A stretch of 64,000 nt of DNA from Ottelia alismoides. Its lineage: Eukaryota; Streptophyta; Magnoliopsida; Alismatales; Hydrocharitaceae. Where the stretch lies: contig JAZKJV010006050.1 of NCBI GenBank assembly GCA_037367405.1, positions 62,001-126,000 of the forward strand, in the 5' to 3' direction. Shown here piece by piece: positions 11,749-22,862 of this stretch (its first letter is position 1; the number at the start of each line of letters is the position of its first letter). A program made the translations under genes and the position numbers. The notes beneath the pieces were generated by a model. That model was not told where the DNA came from and did not search any database. It saw nothing but the letters and a program-made list of their open reading frames with translations.

Positions 11749-12728
11749 CAAGCCCACTCAAACCTGAAGTAGGTTCCTATGCAATTTCCTCGTTGGATGA
11801 CCATACCAGTGTTGTGTTATCTGAAACACACTTATGCTTGGACGTGATGTCGAATACCATAAGAGCTTCCACAAACTCCACGGAAGCCAAGAACATGTCA
11901 ATTTTCGATCTCACTATCGAGCTCCTCGTTAAGAGCATGCAACTATGGATCGGATGGTCCATCGAGCCCCGTTGACCGACCAGGCGACCACCTCTCCAAA
12001 ACTAAACCATCACAACATTCCCACATGACCGACCAATTATTCCTATCATCCAACGAAAGCATCACGTTGAAATTATCCTCGATTGAAAAAGAGTCACCCT
12101 TGCCTCATCCACCACCTATCTCATATCCACCCAGAGCTTGTCTAGTTTCCCACCATCAATCGAGTCTTACATTCCCACGTGACTAACCAATTAGGCCTAT
12201 CATCCAACGAAAGCATCGCGTTGAAATTATCCTCGATTGAAAAAGAGGCACCCCTTGCCTCATCCACCACCTATCTCATATCCACCCAGAGCTTGTCTAG
12301 TTTCCCACCATCAGTCGAGTCTTACATCCCCACCACCAGATTAGCACCCCAACTACTATCCTTTACAATTGCATCGCCAAAACCCAACTCCCAACCAAGA
12401 GCTAAACCCCAACAATTAGCCACCTGACCTTTCCAATTCTACCTTCATTAATAAGCCTCCATACCAACCCAACCAAACACATTCAAGTCCACACTTCACA
12501 AGACTCAATGTATGACTCCTACATGAGGGCCACAACCACGTCCACCACCCTCTTTGATGCAGATACCTCCTACACGTTGCCTCCCCTCACCGTAAGTTCA
12601 AAACTTTACGCGAGAACTTGTATTATTGACCGAAAGGACCCCTACTAACCACCTCACACACAGTTGGGGCTACTAGCCTAGTATCCTTCAACACCACCAC
12701 ATCTTCTCTGAAAACCCACCATCCCACC
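11749..12728. other. Intergenic stretch without recognisable gene
   Basis: It is C-rich on the plus strand with only short ORFs (82 codons at 12179-12427). It includes the 154-bp tandem duplication listed separately. No domain or RNA gene is recognised. Confidence 0.5.
12015..12324. repeat. Tandem duplication, two units of about 154 bp
   Basis: ACATTCCCACATGACCGACC at 12015 recurs as ACATTCCCACGTGACTAACC at 12169. Nearly everything between is repeated, including CATCCAACGAAAGCATC and CCACCCAGAGCTTGTC. The units are very similar, so the duplication is recent relative to the surrounding decay. Confidence 0.9.
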
Positions 12729-14236
12729 TAGGGATGCAAGAGGATGCGGATATATCCGTATTCATTCGTATCCGTATCCGTTTTTATGAGGATATGGATG
12801 TTTCTTTTAACTTCTGGCGAATATGGATGCGGATATGGATGTTGATACTTAACATCTGAGGAATACAGATGCGAATACGGATGTTAGAAAATATATTTTG
12901 AAAAATACGGATGCGGATATGGATATATATTCAAACGAATACGGATACGGATATCCATTTCCGTATATGTTATATATTTATAAATTATAAGGCACCCCTC
13001 AAGATTCTTATTTTCCTTTTCCAGGCTCCAACATTGAGGTCGTAATTTTTTATTCCTTCAACCCTCTTTTTGCAAAATGTCCCATTACCCTTTCAACTTT
13101 CCCACTTCTTGATATTAATACCCGTTATAGCATCATCCCAATTTGCCAATTCTAACGCACGCCGTCATCCCAACTTCCTAATTTCCCTGTCGCCATCCCA
13201 ATTTCCCGTCGCCATCCCAATTTCCCAATTCCAGCGCCATCCCAATTTGCCTTTTCCCGGCCCTCGCTCCTCCCTAAACCCTATATGCATTCCTGAATCG
13301 AGCATCAGGTTATCAAATTAGGCGTGAATCGTGTGATCTTCGAGCAGCAGCGACACAACCTCCGTGGGACTGGGATCGCCTGCACGTCAACATCGTCGAT
13401 GTATTGTCGAACTAGACGTCCAGATTTGCTGTACTCGTTCCTGGCATTCCTTCCTGCACACTAATGTCCTATTTTCTCATTTCTCATGTAGGCCCTAATT
13501 CGTGACCAATATATGTTAACTAATGTCATTTATGTTATTCTTTGATGACTAGTTTGCTAGTTGCTTTATGAAATATACCTGCTTGTTATGTAGTATTATT
13601 GTCAAATTGTATTTTATGTGATTGACACATGATCATTTGATCAGAGTGTGATATTCTTCTTAAGCGATGTATGAATAAGTATGTTTTTTGTGATTATGTT
13701 GTGCACCTTATTAGTTACATGACTATGTTGAGTTGATTTAAAAATTAAATGATCACATCTTCTGGTAAAATCTATTTTGATTTGTTGCAAAATTCAAGAT
13801 GAAAACATAAGTAACCTAAAAAAAGACAGCCATTCCTATTTTGAGACAAATAAGATAGGTATGTTTGTTTATTACTTAATTACATTTTCTGATGATTGCC
13901 ATATAAGTGAATGTGAATGTTTTTGTATAGTCGTTATAAGCATTTTTCATAAAAATATATACGTCAAAACATTCGTAGGATAATCCATATTCATTTGTCA
14001 AATATCCGTATCCGAATTTTGAACATCCGTTTTACATTCGTATTCGTTTTTAATGATATGGTTTCATGATTTATGTATTCGTACAACATCCATATCCGTA
14101 TCCGTATTCGAATTCAAAAATGAATAAGGATATGATATGACTAATATCCGTATCCGTATCCGTATTCGAATTCAAAAATGAATAAGGATATGATATGACT
14201 AATATCCGTATCCGTATCCGACCGTTTGCATCCCTA
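12729..14236. mobile_element. hAT-like element, 1.5 kb, with arrays of ATCCGT words
   Basis: It is flanked by a perfect 8-bp duplication ATCCCACC (12721-12728 and 14237-14244). Terminal inverted repeats are TAGGGATGCAA and TTGCATCCCTA. Both subterminal zones are packed with GGATATGGATGCGGATAT-like words on the left (about 12740-12970) and their complements on the right (about 13980-14225), the usual arrangement of transposase-binding motifs. The roughly 1-kb core has no transposase. Around 13070-13320 it holds a repeated GCCATCCCAATTTCC motif and an AAACCCTAT telo-box-like word that could be captured host sequence. Confidence 0.85.
14105..14220. repeat. Tandem duplication, 2 x 58 bp, in the hAT-like element
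   Basis: The segment starting TATTCGAATTCAAAAATG at 14105 is repeated without visible change at 14163, so the right subterminal zone has just doubled one block of its ATCCGT motifs. Confidence 0.9.
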
Positions 14237-14244
14237 ATCCCACC

Positions 14245-15690
14245 CGCATTCCCAACATATGTAACACCACCACATCATGTTGTGGCCGTTGCTGACGCAT
14301 AACATTTCCTCTCAAACCACCTCTCCCCTCTCTCTTGCTGCCATGCTACCATTCACATATGCAATTTAGTGCCTAAAGCCCCAAAAGACTCATCTTCCTC
14401 CTTTGATGGTCGCTCTTTTGTCAATTGTCACCCTCACCATGCAATCCACCCTTTTCCCCACCTTGTTTACTAGCTTGCACAACCATAAGCCCATGTCTTC
14501 ATTCTAACTTCCCCAACCTCTTCCAGAATCCCTATGTCACTACCTCCCCGCCAACATTCCATCTGATGCTCCTAGCCTAATCCCACTCGAAAGCACATTC
14601 TGAACAAGCATGAACCCCACTCCTTACATTTGTATCCTCATTGTTGCCCCCTTCAAACCTAATGTCGAGGACACCCAACCCTCGAGTATGCTCATGAAAG
14701 CTCCCCTCCAACCAAAATTGCCTCATGCCTCATGGTAAGCGATGTTGATTCAACATGACTTGAAGCAAAAGGTCCCAACATCTGAGCGGTCTGACCCACA
14801 CTCAAACCTCCGTCAGAACTTGGCTCGAGCCACCATCCCACCTCATCTCTTGTAGGACCTTCTTATCTCTATCCATAGGTCCCAACCACCAACCCTTTTG
14901 AAATCTTAGCTTGCCTTAAAAGAGCCTAATGGATCCCCACTTCCTTCCCCCAATGCAAACACAAAAAGGAAGGGCTCACCCTTCGCCCCCTTCCCCAACC
15001 TCCATTAACACCCCAATTGCCATGCCCCGAGCCTCAAGCTTCCCACCTACTCTAGATCTCCTCCTCCCCTTGCACCACCTAGCACTGACAAAGCCACACC
15101 TCTTGCCTCCATAGAAATGCAACCACCTACTCTAGATCTCCTTCTCCCTGCTTGAAAAACTCATCTCTTGATGAGTTGTGTGAAGTTCAGATAACGTGGC
15201 GGTTTGGTCGTGATCTGACCCAATAACTGGATAACAATTTTCACCCTCAATGTTTGTGGTATTTTTTTGGAGGGGGGCATGGTTGCAATTTTGCTACCTC
15301 ATTACTAGAACAAACTCTTCCTTTGGCTCTTTTCCAAATTTTATCCCTTTGATAAATAGCTTTCGGGGGAGGGGCGCCTTTAAAATTTCCCATTGGCAGT
15401 CCCTTTGTTCCTTTCTTGGAATGCATGGTTCCCATTGGGAATAAGTGAGGGGCCTTTCATACGTAATGACCACCCCTAGTCCTAGGGTCTTCTCAACAAA
15501 TCCCCCAAAACAACCACCTTTTATTTTTCCTTTGGGAAACATGTCCTCTTGAATTGAGAAGGGAACCCCGTGACATGGTTTCTTTGTTTCCACACCTAAA
15601 TAGCGGCGACAACAATTTTGGGATGTCAGCAGTCGCCCTGCACCCAGTTCCATTTCCATTTGCATTGACTACGTCATCGAGGGTGGAGGG
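14245..15690. other. Intergenic stretch without recognisable gene
   Basis: The first part is C-rich with CACCACC words and a partly repeated CCACCTACTCTAGATCTCC motif (about 15045 and 15122). Later ORFs on both strands (up to 123 codons, 15665-15294 minus) show nothing recognisable. It may be old retroelement sequence. Confidence 0.45.
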
Positions 15691-15729
15691 ATGCACGCCG
15701 ATGGGGCTTCATGACAATGCCTCTGCTGT

Positions 15730-16115
15730 CATGGAGTCTGTTAGCGCTAGGGAGGGGGTGGTGGAGCAGAGGGGAGGTGGTGGTGAAAATGAAAGAGGTA
15801 GGTGGTGGGAGGAGCATCGGGGGAGGAATGTGTATTGGCAAGGTAGTCAATGACGTTGCTGGAAGTGGGAGTATTGCTGATGGGGAGGAGTGTGGTAGTT
15901 TGGTTGGTACTGGGGTGCGAGGGATGGTGGTTGTGGTGGTTTTGGGGTGGTGAGTAGTGGTGGTTGTGGTGGTTTTGGGGTGGCAAGTGGTGGTGGCAAT
16001 GCCGTGGCAGGGTCGGAGAGGGTGGTGGTTTTGGTTGGTGCTGGGGTATGGGTGGTGGTGGTTGTGGTTGTTTTGGGATGGCGAGTGATGACAACAATGC
16101 TGTGGCAAGGTCGGA
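15730..16115. repeat. GGT-rich degenerate tandem repeat tract
   Basis: The plus strand is a run of GGTGGTTGTGGTGGTTTTGGGGTGG-type units, with a longer module around GTCGGAGAG seen twice (about 16010 and 16110). It produces a Thr/His/Pro-rich minus-strand ORF of 144 codons and glycine/valine-rich plus-strand ORFs. These reflect the repeat and not a real gene. Runs of three to four G raise the possibility of G-quadruplex formation. Confidence 0.7.
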
Positions 16116-16307
16116 GAGTGGAGGTGTCTGCGATAAAGGGGGTAGCTGTGTCAGTGAGGTGACATGGACTCGATAACGACTCTTAGGGCTGACTCGATGT
16201 GCTGCAATGGCGTCTTTTCATATTCCAGCTTCACGGCTTGTCGCTTCAGAGGTTGCTGAAGCAGTGGATCTCGCAAGGACTCCATCAGATCTCGTAGATC
16301 GAGGCAT

Positions 16308-16374
16308 ATCTTGAGCACCTTGGGGGTTACTTCTTCGAACATCTTGAGCACCTTGGGGGGTACTTCTTCGAACA
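16308..16374. repeat. Tandem repeat, 2 x 33 bp
   Basis: ATCTTGAGCACCTTGGGGG followed by TTACTTCTTCGAAC is repeated head to tail, with one extra G and no other obvious change. It lies in sequence that may be the interior of the LTR element ending at 17363. Confidence 0.85.
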
Positions 16375-16486
16375 ATAGATCCAACCACTTCTACACTTTG
16401 ACGCTTGATAGAGGTGTTGCTTGAGCTTTTCTTGTCGTGAGCATGAGCCATAGCAGAGACGACTCAACTCAAACATCGTCCGCCAG

Positions 16487-17016
16487 TAGGGGTGTAAACG
16501 AGTCGAACCTGAGCGAACCAACCCAGGCTCGGTTCGGTTCGTTGAGCATATTTTCAGGCTCGGGTTCGGTTCGGCTCGATAAAATGAAAATTATAATCAG
16601 GTTCGGTTCTGCTCGTAAAGGTTCGGTTCGGCTCGTTAAAGGTTCATTTAAGAATAAATGTTGTGCAGACGTTTTTGTTCAAAAGGGAAAAATCGCAGCT
16701 GCAAGGGAGGGTTTTGTGGGGTTTCGAGAATAGAGAATAGGGACTTAGAGAGTGGATGACTGGATGGGTTTGGGAAAATAAGTGAATAGCCCTTATGTTA
16801 ATATAGAATGTATTTTTTCCTTATATATACACACAATAGGTATGTATATATACTTTTATGTATGTATGTGTGTATATAATCGAACTTTTAACGAACCAAA
16901 CCTGAGCGAGCTCGTGTTCAAGTTCGGTTCGTTTATTTTCGAATCGAATCCAAATCGAACTTTTAGCGAGCCAAATATGAGTGAATGTCGAACCTGAGAA
17001 TTTTCTGACAACCCTA
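16487..17016. mobile_element. hAT-like element with TTCGGTTCGG subterminal arrays
   Basis: Flanks are TCCGCCAG (16479-16486) and TCCGCCAA (17017-17024), an 8-bp duplication with one change. Ends are TAGGGGTGTAAACG and, reverse-complemented, TAGGGTTGTCAG. The left part has repeated GGTTCGGTTCGGCTCG and the right part the complement-type CGAACCTGAGCG words; the centre is AT-rich. There is no coding capacity, so it would depend on another element's transposase. Confidence 0.82.
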
Positions 17017-17068
17017 TCCGCCAATAATCAACATGATCGTCGAACCGATGGAACGATTCATATTCCAT

Positions 17069-17363
17069 GCTCTGATGCCACGTTGATGCAATTTGATTCT
17101 GGAGATGGGGAGACTTGGAGGAAAAGGAGAAAAGCGCACAGGTTGCATGGGATTTGGAGGAGGTGCTGATATGTGCAAGGGTATGAGGAGAGGTGATTGA
17201 GATAGCTCCAAATTTATATTCAAATTCCAATTACTGCCATACATGGGCTTCCGTCCCCTTGTATAAGAGGGGTGGAGCTACCAAAATAAATGAAAAAGAT
17301 GAAAATTACATGTTTTGACCAACCCCTAATTTAATCCTAAGTAGTCAATTCCACGCTGCATCA
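17069..17363 (-). mobile_element. Probable 5' LTR and primer site of a minus-strand copia-like remnant
   Basis: TGATGCA at 17084 and TGCATCA ending at 17363 form the inverted ends of a 280-bp candidate LTR. Just left of it GCTCTGATGCCA (17069-17080), read on the minus strand as TGGCATCAGAGC, resembles the initiator-Met tRNA primer-binding site of copia elements (TGGTATCAGAGC) with one change. The matching 3' LTR was not found to the left, so the element is a remnant. The interior may extend into 16150-16480 beneath the later hAT-like insertion. Confidence 0.5.
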
Positions 17364-19089
17364 GTGGACATAGCAGCGATGATGGTGGTGGTCCATACAT
17401 CCTAAGCGAATGGAGAGCAAGACGAATATTAATGAAGATGAGAAAAACAAGGCTTAATGCGAGGAAACGTTAGGAAGGACACATGAACATTAATGGATAA
17501 CCGGGGATATTCAAATTTCAACTACGTGGATTGGATTGGGGGTATCAAAAGTCAAGGTCAGATGTTTCAAGCTGAGGTAATGGCTGGTTAGAACCAAGCA
17601 CAAAGTGCACTGCTACCAAATAAGGATACTTGACTCTTACAAGGAGAAACATATCGAATTAGGAAAATGTTAAAAATATCAAATTAATAATGAAGTGTCA
17701 ACTTGCCAATTGTTCTCCAACTTTAGACTTCCTAATTAATAGAGCTGGGTTATAACTATATTTGCCATATTACAGGTCTGCCATTAGCCAAATGATGAGA
17801 TGGATTCATTGCATTCTTTTCTTGAGGAAATGGTTTCATTGCTTTGACCAGGTCAACTCAACCTGCAATCCAGGTCTAGTGGGTCAGGTTGGATTGCGGA
17901 TAATTGTCTCAAGCACCTAACCTGTACAGTGTACGCCAGTAGAAATACTCGTCCAGTCAAAGGGTGAAATAAACTCATTATCTTCCAATGCTGGGCAATT
18001 AAAGCCTTATACTGACTTCTAAAAGTCATTTACACTTTTTGCACTAATTCACTTTCTCCTCTTTGCCTATTTTACTTAAACTCCAATAAGCTAGTAACAC
18101 TGAATACAGATAACCCTATGTACATCTTGGTTCCATGACCAATCAGGGGAATAACGGGTCACCTAAATCCATAAGCACTGTCAGGCAATTTCTTCCAGTA
18201 ACATTTAGAGAGGATATTTTACATCTAAAATGGGACAAGAATTGCAAGAAGTGCCCGGGAGGGATGTAACCAGCAAGACGCATACAAATTTTATAATGGA
18301 ATCCTGATACAGAAGCCTCTTAATGTTGACGGCTCCCATTGAAAAAAAAAACAAATGATGGCCAATGGGAAAACTGTAAAGATACATGACTATGGTCTTT
18401 ATTGCGCTCCATGTTTTTTGGGGGAAAAATGGAGAGTTACCACCCTTGGCAGGTCACCGAAAAACTCCACTAAACAAAAAAAGTTACTAGTACATCAATA
18501 CATCATACATGATTCATACAAGATTGTAGCATTACCACGTGTGAAAAAAATTGCGGATGAGTAAGATGTTCCCTGGCAGCCCAAAGAAAAAACAAATGGT
18601 TTTGCCATCTCAACATTGCGAAAATAGTGAAAGAGATTGAAGTTCTCAACCCATGCGATGTGTCAAGATTCAAAAATCACAAGTTTCCTCTTCAATAAGC
18701 CCTCTAATACGAGGCTGAATAGTAACCCAAACATCCTCAAGAAAGCTCCTACGCGTAGGGTGGAAGGTCTTGGAAGAACAGTTTATAGGACCATAAATAG
18801 AGATAACAAAATTCGAGTAAATGGAATTGTTATGGTAAAGATTCCAAGCTCTTTTGGCTCATAAAGAAAGGAGTGAATGTTATGAACCCGACGACCTTCA
18901 CTATCGCCAATTTTGCCAATAGAAATCCAAGCAATCCAGTGAAGGTTGTTATGCTTGCAGGCAAGTCAGGCCAGGACACTGGTGGAGGTTTTCGTGAGGC
19001 TTCAAGATCAAGGGTCAACGACTGAAGTGTGGAAGTGTTCTGACTGCTGAGCACAACATGTGGAAATGTGGTAAGTGCTACTGACTGCT
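17364..19089. other. Intergenic stretch without recognisable gene
   Basis: AT-rich sequence with no ORF longer than 75 codons. I found no domain, tRNA-like fold or repeat boundary. Confidence 0.5.
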
Positions 19090-20400
19090 GAGCATGGTCA
19101 ACTTCTGACGATGTACTTGCATTTGCTCGTCTAGTAAAAGGGTGGACTGGGATCTGAGACTGATGGGTTGGAGGTTAAAGCTGTTGTATGGGAGGTGTGA
19201 TTGTCATCTCTTGTTGCCTTGTTGGGCTTGGTGCTCATGGTTGCCCATTGCCCCCATGTTCTACATGCTGATGTTCAGACTACCAGTCTCGGTGGAAAAA
19301 GAAGTTAATGGGGCTTGGCAGATGTTCCTGTAGAAGGGAGCGGAGGATGGGGGTTGCAATACTTGTTTGGTCAGGTGGGAGGAAGTTTTTAGGCCGAAGA
19401 AAGATGGAGGTTTGTAAATCAGGAGCTCGAGGCACTTCAATTATTCTTTGCTGTTCAAGTTGGTTTAGAAATTTGTGTATGTGGTGGGGGTGGGCGATGC
19501 TATAATTTTGGAGATGCTATGATATGTGCCTTGAGCTGGAGGAGAGGGCTTATGTGCCAAGGAAACTGTTGGTGTCCTGAGAGGGTTGATGCATTTGCTG
19601 CCTACGATGGGGACATTTTTGGGAAGAAGGCTGGAGAGTGACAAGGTTCTGGGATTGTGGTTGGACAACTGGTTTGGACCAGGGGTATTGATGAACCTTC
19701 CCTATGTTATTTGCAATTGTGGATGGGATATTGTGTGTTGAGATCCATGGCACCACTTTCGGACGAGAAGATCGCTGGCTTCACATTATTGGTCTTGCTG
19801 CTGGAGGGAGCGAAGTCATTGGGCCTTGAGCGAGACTAGAGCTAGTGGGCCGGGAGGACTTTGTCATCTCCTTGGTGGACGAGGAGCTGATAGTTCAGCC
19901 TTTAGTGCATGATTCGATTTTACCTTTTATTCATGGCCTCAAGTTTCGGCGAAATTCGGTCGAATTTTGGTTTCGACAGGTTACCGAAATTCAGTCGAAA
20001 TGGCCAAAATGACCGAAATATGGGGGGCCATAGTACAAAAATGACTGAAATGATAGAACTTTTGGTTGAATTTTGACTGAAATTTCGTTTCGGTCCGTCA
20101 CCGAAATGGTGACCGAAACCGACATTTTAGGCCTTGCTTTTATTGTAGATATCTATCGAAAGCCAAGGCACCCTAGATGAAGCTTCATAGGAAATGCATG
20201 TGAGCTTTATTACCATATTGCTCTTAAGCAAGTGGGGAGTGGAGGCTTTGGCAATTGTTGTCGTGAGGTAGCAGGGAGGAAGATGTGGGGCACTTATTTT
20301 TCACGTGTCCAGATGCAACCATGGTTTGGGGAGAGTTGTGAGTTCATGTTAAATACAAAAAGAGCATTCCTTTTTGATGATCTTCAATTTCAAAGCAACA
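19090..20400 (+). mobile_element. Decayed LINE fragment split by a hAT-like insertion
   Basis: Translated pieces match plant LINE ORF2 in order. There is a thumb-like segment near 19140-19320 (RLPVSVEKEVN). PKKDGGL near 19390 and LGLWLDNWFGPG near 19650-19685 follow. After the insertion at 19932-20136 there is a zf-RVT end, DVGHLFFTCPDATMVWGEL, near 20285-20340. Frames shift repeatedly. The reading is by family resemblance only. Confidence 0.75.
19932..20136. mobile_element. Small hAT-like element, second CGAAATTTCGG-type copy
   Basis: A perfect 8-bp duplication CTTTTATT (19924-19931 and 20137-20144) flanks ends CATGGCCTCAAG and, reverse-complemented, CAAGGCCTAAAATG. The interior is made of CGAAATTTCGG and CGAAATGGCC-type words on both strands, as in the element at 11524-11740. 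It interrupts a LINE fragment, which fixes the order of insertion. Confidence 0.85.
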
Positions 20401-20807
20401 GGTGGAGGGGATCAGATCTACAAGAATTGACAAGATAAAAGCTGACCAAAGCAGTCAGAAATGCTTGCCCGAGCAACATAGTTAACGTAGCGGTCGAGTC
20501 TAACCTCGTGAAGAACCGGGACTATGAGCTCTTGAATCCGTCCACCTGAGCTTTGAGATGTCGACTGATTGCATCAGATGAGAATAAGTGCACACACCCC
20601 TGCCTCTCCGGTTGAGCTACTGTCGTACGTCACTTAGCTCGTCAAAGTGTGAGATACGCGCTTGGAAGATATGCATTCTCTTGCCATAAGCACAAGAAAA
20701 TGAGGTGGTGGGCTGGCAATCCTTTGGGTTTTTAGCACCAAGAGAAATGTGACCTTCAAGGAAAAAGGTATTATGCGGAGAATATGCTGCAGAATGCAAA
20801 GGCATTA
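20401..20807. other. Intergenic stretch without recognisable gene
   Basis: Only short ORFs are present and no motif is recognised. Confidence 0.4.
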
Positions 20808-21287
20808 TGTAACACCCATACCCCCAAAATAGTCCCACATCTAAAACTCACGAAGTGTGAGAGGGTTATAAGTGGTAGGGACTACTACTTGACAACTTGA
20901 GCTTAAGCATTTTGGGTGGTTGTCAGCGGATCTATTTGGATTCGAATCTAACAAGTTGTCAGGGCCAGTTTTCCTTGATAACGGTCCGGAGACCTAAGCC
21001 CGGAACGTTACAAATGATATCAGAGCCAATTTCCCTCTGATAGTGGAAAAGGCTACCCCAGAGGTGGAGCCACCCCTACAAAAAGATAGGAAGAAATGGC
21101 TACCCGGAGCATGCACATGTCACTGGGAATAAGTGATGGGCCATCTCGCAACGAGGACGTTGCGAATATAAGTGTGACTACTTGACAACTTGGGCTTACA
21201 GCGGATCAATTTGGGTCTGAATCCAACAAGTTGTCAGGGCAAGTTTTCCTCGATAACGAACCGGGGACCTAAGCCTGGGACGTTAAA
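20808..21287 (+). mobile_element. TRIM-like miniature LTR retrotransposon
   Basis: The left terminal repeat is 20808-21012 (TGTAACACCC...CGTTACA, 205 bp). Two bases later TGATATCAGAGCC (21015-21027) is a one-mismatch copy of the Met-tRNA primer site. The right repeat is 5'-truncated or rearranged (about 21172-21287) but matches the left one from GACTACTTGACAACTTG to the end CGTTAAA. CATTA directly flanks both ends (20803-20807 and 21288-21292). The interior is about 160 bp with no protein. This is the architecture of TRIM elements, which are mobilised by other retrotransposons. Confidence 0.85.
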
Positions 21288-21744
21288 CATTATATGCATC
21301 GTGGCCCTCGTGGGTGCACTTGCATCTTTGAGGTGTGGTAAAATGTTGTCTTTAATGCTATCGTTTTTGTTGAATAAATCCTAGCTCACATTCTGCATTG
21401 AATGATTATCCATTGGCTTTCAAAAAAAGGCTGTAACCATGCCCTATCTTTGTGACAGAGGCGATGCCTGAACTCAGAGCATGGCAAGTTTGAGGTTTGC
21501 CCTTCTTTGAAATGTTTCCAAACTCAGCATGTACCATTCTCTTCTAATGTATTGTTTTGCACTTTAGTTACTCAGAATATGCTTTTTTATGATTCCATCC
21601 TACTTCTATGCCGGAAATTCTGGTGATTTGTTACTGCATCTAATTGGAACTCTTAACAGTGTTCTTTTTCTTCACTAAAATGCTTTTGACAGCTCTTGTT
21701 ATAGTTGAAATCTTGCAACTGATGTTGCTGCTCTCATTGTGCAG

Positions 21745-22116
21745 AGCCCATATAACGTAAATCTTCTGCTTGCCGGATATGATAAGGATGTTGGCCCATC
21801 CCTCTTCTACATCGATTACCTTGCCACTCTCCACAAGGTCGACAAGGGTGCATTTGGCTACGGATCCTTCTTCTCCCTATCCACGATGGATCGGTACTAC
21901 CACAGTGGCATGTCTGTTGAGGAGGCTGTCGAGCTTGCGGACAAATGCATCAAAGAAATCAGGTCGAGGCTTGTCATCGCCCCACCAAATTTTGTGATCA
22001 AAATCGTCGACAAGGATGGGGCAAGGGAGTTTGCATGGCGTGAAACCATTACAAAAGCTGGGGTTGCTGCAGCTGAAACTGGAGCGACAGCGAGTGCGAG
22101 TGTTGCCTCTGCTTAG
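21745..22116 (+). CDS. PBD: 3'-terminal exon of proteasome subunit beta type-2 (beta-4, PBD)
   Basis: This exon encodes the C-terminal 123 residues of the non-catalytic beta-4 subunit of the 20S proteasome core. It begins after the acceptor CATTGTGCAG (AG at 21743-21744) at SPYNVNLLLAGYD. It contains the family signatures YIDYLATLHKVDKGAFGYGS, FSLSTMDRYY and PPNFVIKIVDKDGAREFAWR, then stops at TAG 22114-22116. Plant PBD proteins are about 200 residues, so roughly the first 95 residues should lie in upstream exons. None was recognised in 1-21744, although a large repeat-filled intron reaching beyond the window is possible. The exon is open and conserved with a somewhat extended Ala/Ser-rich tail. 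It is either the end of a real gene or a recently separated fragment. Confidence 0.88.
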   Translation, partial: SPYNVNLLLAGYDKDVGPSLFYIDYLATLHKVDKGAFGYGSFFSLSTMDRYYHSGMSVEEAVELADKCIKEIRSRLVIAPPNFVIKIVDKDGAREFAWRETITKAGVAAAETGATASASVASA

Positions 22117-22303
22117 ATTTATTGTCTTCGCCATATGGAAACTTACCGAAACGGAGATCGTTCCCTGATGTTAGCTTTCTTTAGATGCAGATTTCATCTG
22201 ATGACTATTTCTACTTCTTTTCCCTTTCACTTATTGCCTATGGTTTTGTCGAAGTTAGTATTCTGATAAAATTAAATCCCGATTAAGATTCATTCTCGCA
22301 AAT

Positions 22304-22591
22304 ATGGTTACCATTTTGATATACTTTGGTTTGGATGCTTATACGAGTTGTTTAGAAATGTGTCCTTTATTCCATCATCTGGAAGTTCAGGAAAGCTCTC
22401 AGCCAGCAGTTCAGGTTGCAGCTTTTGCTTTTGTTCAGGGTGCGGGGCTGCCGTTTGGTTGGGGCGATAACCCTGTCAAGTATGTTGCTCCAAGCATCGC
22501 CATGGTGACTCTGTCGAGCATCACGAAAGCCATCACAGATAGCTGTGTGAAGAAGTGTTGTGGTACAGCGGGTCCTTTCCCGCCAGTTTAA
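22304..22591 (+). other. Unassigned small ORF downstream of the proteasome exon
   Basis: This 95-codon ORF starts 188 bp past the proteasome stop codon. Its second half (from about 22435) has balanced composition and a plausible splice acceptor TTTTGTTCAG before GAGLPFGWGDNPVKYVAPSI, followed by a Cys/Pro-rich end. I do not recognise a family. It could be a terminal exon, part of the proteasome 3' UTR, or chance. Confidence 0.2.
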
Positions 22592-22677
22592 AGATTTTGT
22601 GATGTTGAGCTGATGGGTTTTCTAGGGAGTGCATAGCTGTTGTGGTTGAGCAGCTCGTTTCATGAAATATAAGAGGT

Positions 22678-22862
22678 TGATTACAGTAGGTCACTCCTAA
22701 CCCTAACCCTGTAAAACCCAGTTCTCAGCTGCTGCATTGCTTTCCTCTCACATATCCCATACACTTCACCTCTCTCCGCCGCTTCTCTCCGCAGCATCTC
22801 TTGTCTCAGCAATGGCGGGGCTCGATGGTGGTGGTGATGGTGGAGGCATAGGTAACACATTA
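22678..22862 (+). other. Possible leader and first exon of an unidentified gene
   Basis: A pyrimidine-rich leader (about 22725-22810) preceded by CTAACCCTAACCCTG ends in an ATG at 22812. The ATG opens MAGLDGGGDGGGIG and reaches a possible donor at ATAG/GTAACA (about 22853). No downstream exon could be attached; the nearest coding sequence is the sugar-transporter pseudogene 1.2 kb away. This is a weak call. Confidence 0.2.

Noticed and set aside
15674..16108. 144-codon minus-strand ORF rich in Thr, His and Pro
   Set aside because: It is the complement of a GGT-rich tandem repeat; its composition follows from the repeat and no domain is present.
22686..22702. CTAACCCTAACCCTG as an interstitial telomere
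   Set aside because: There are only two short units, not of the usual plant CCCTAAA type; at best a promoter word.
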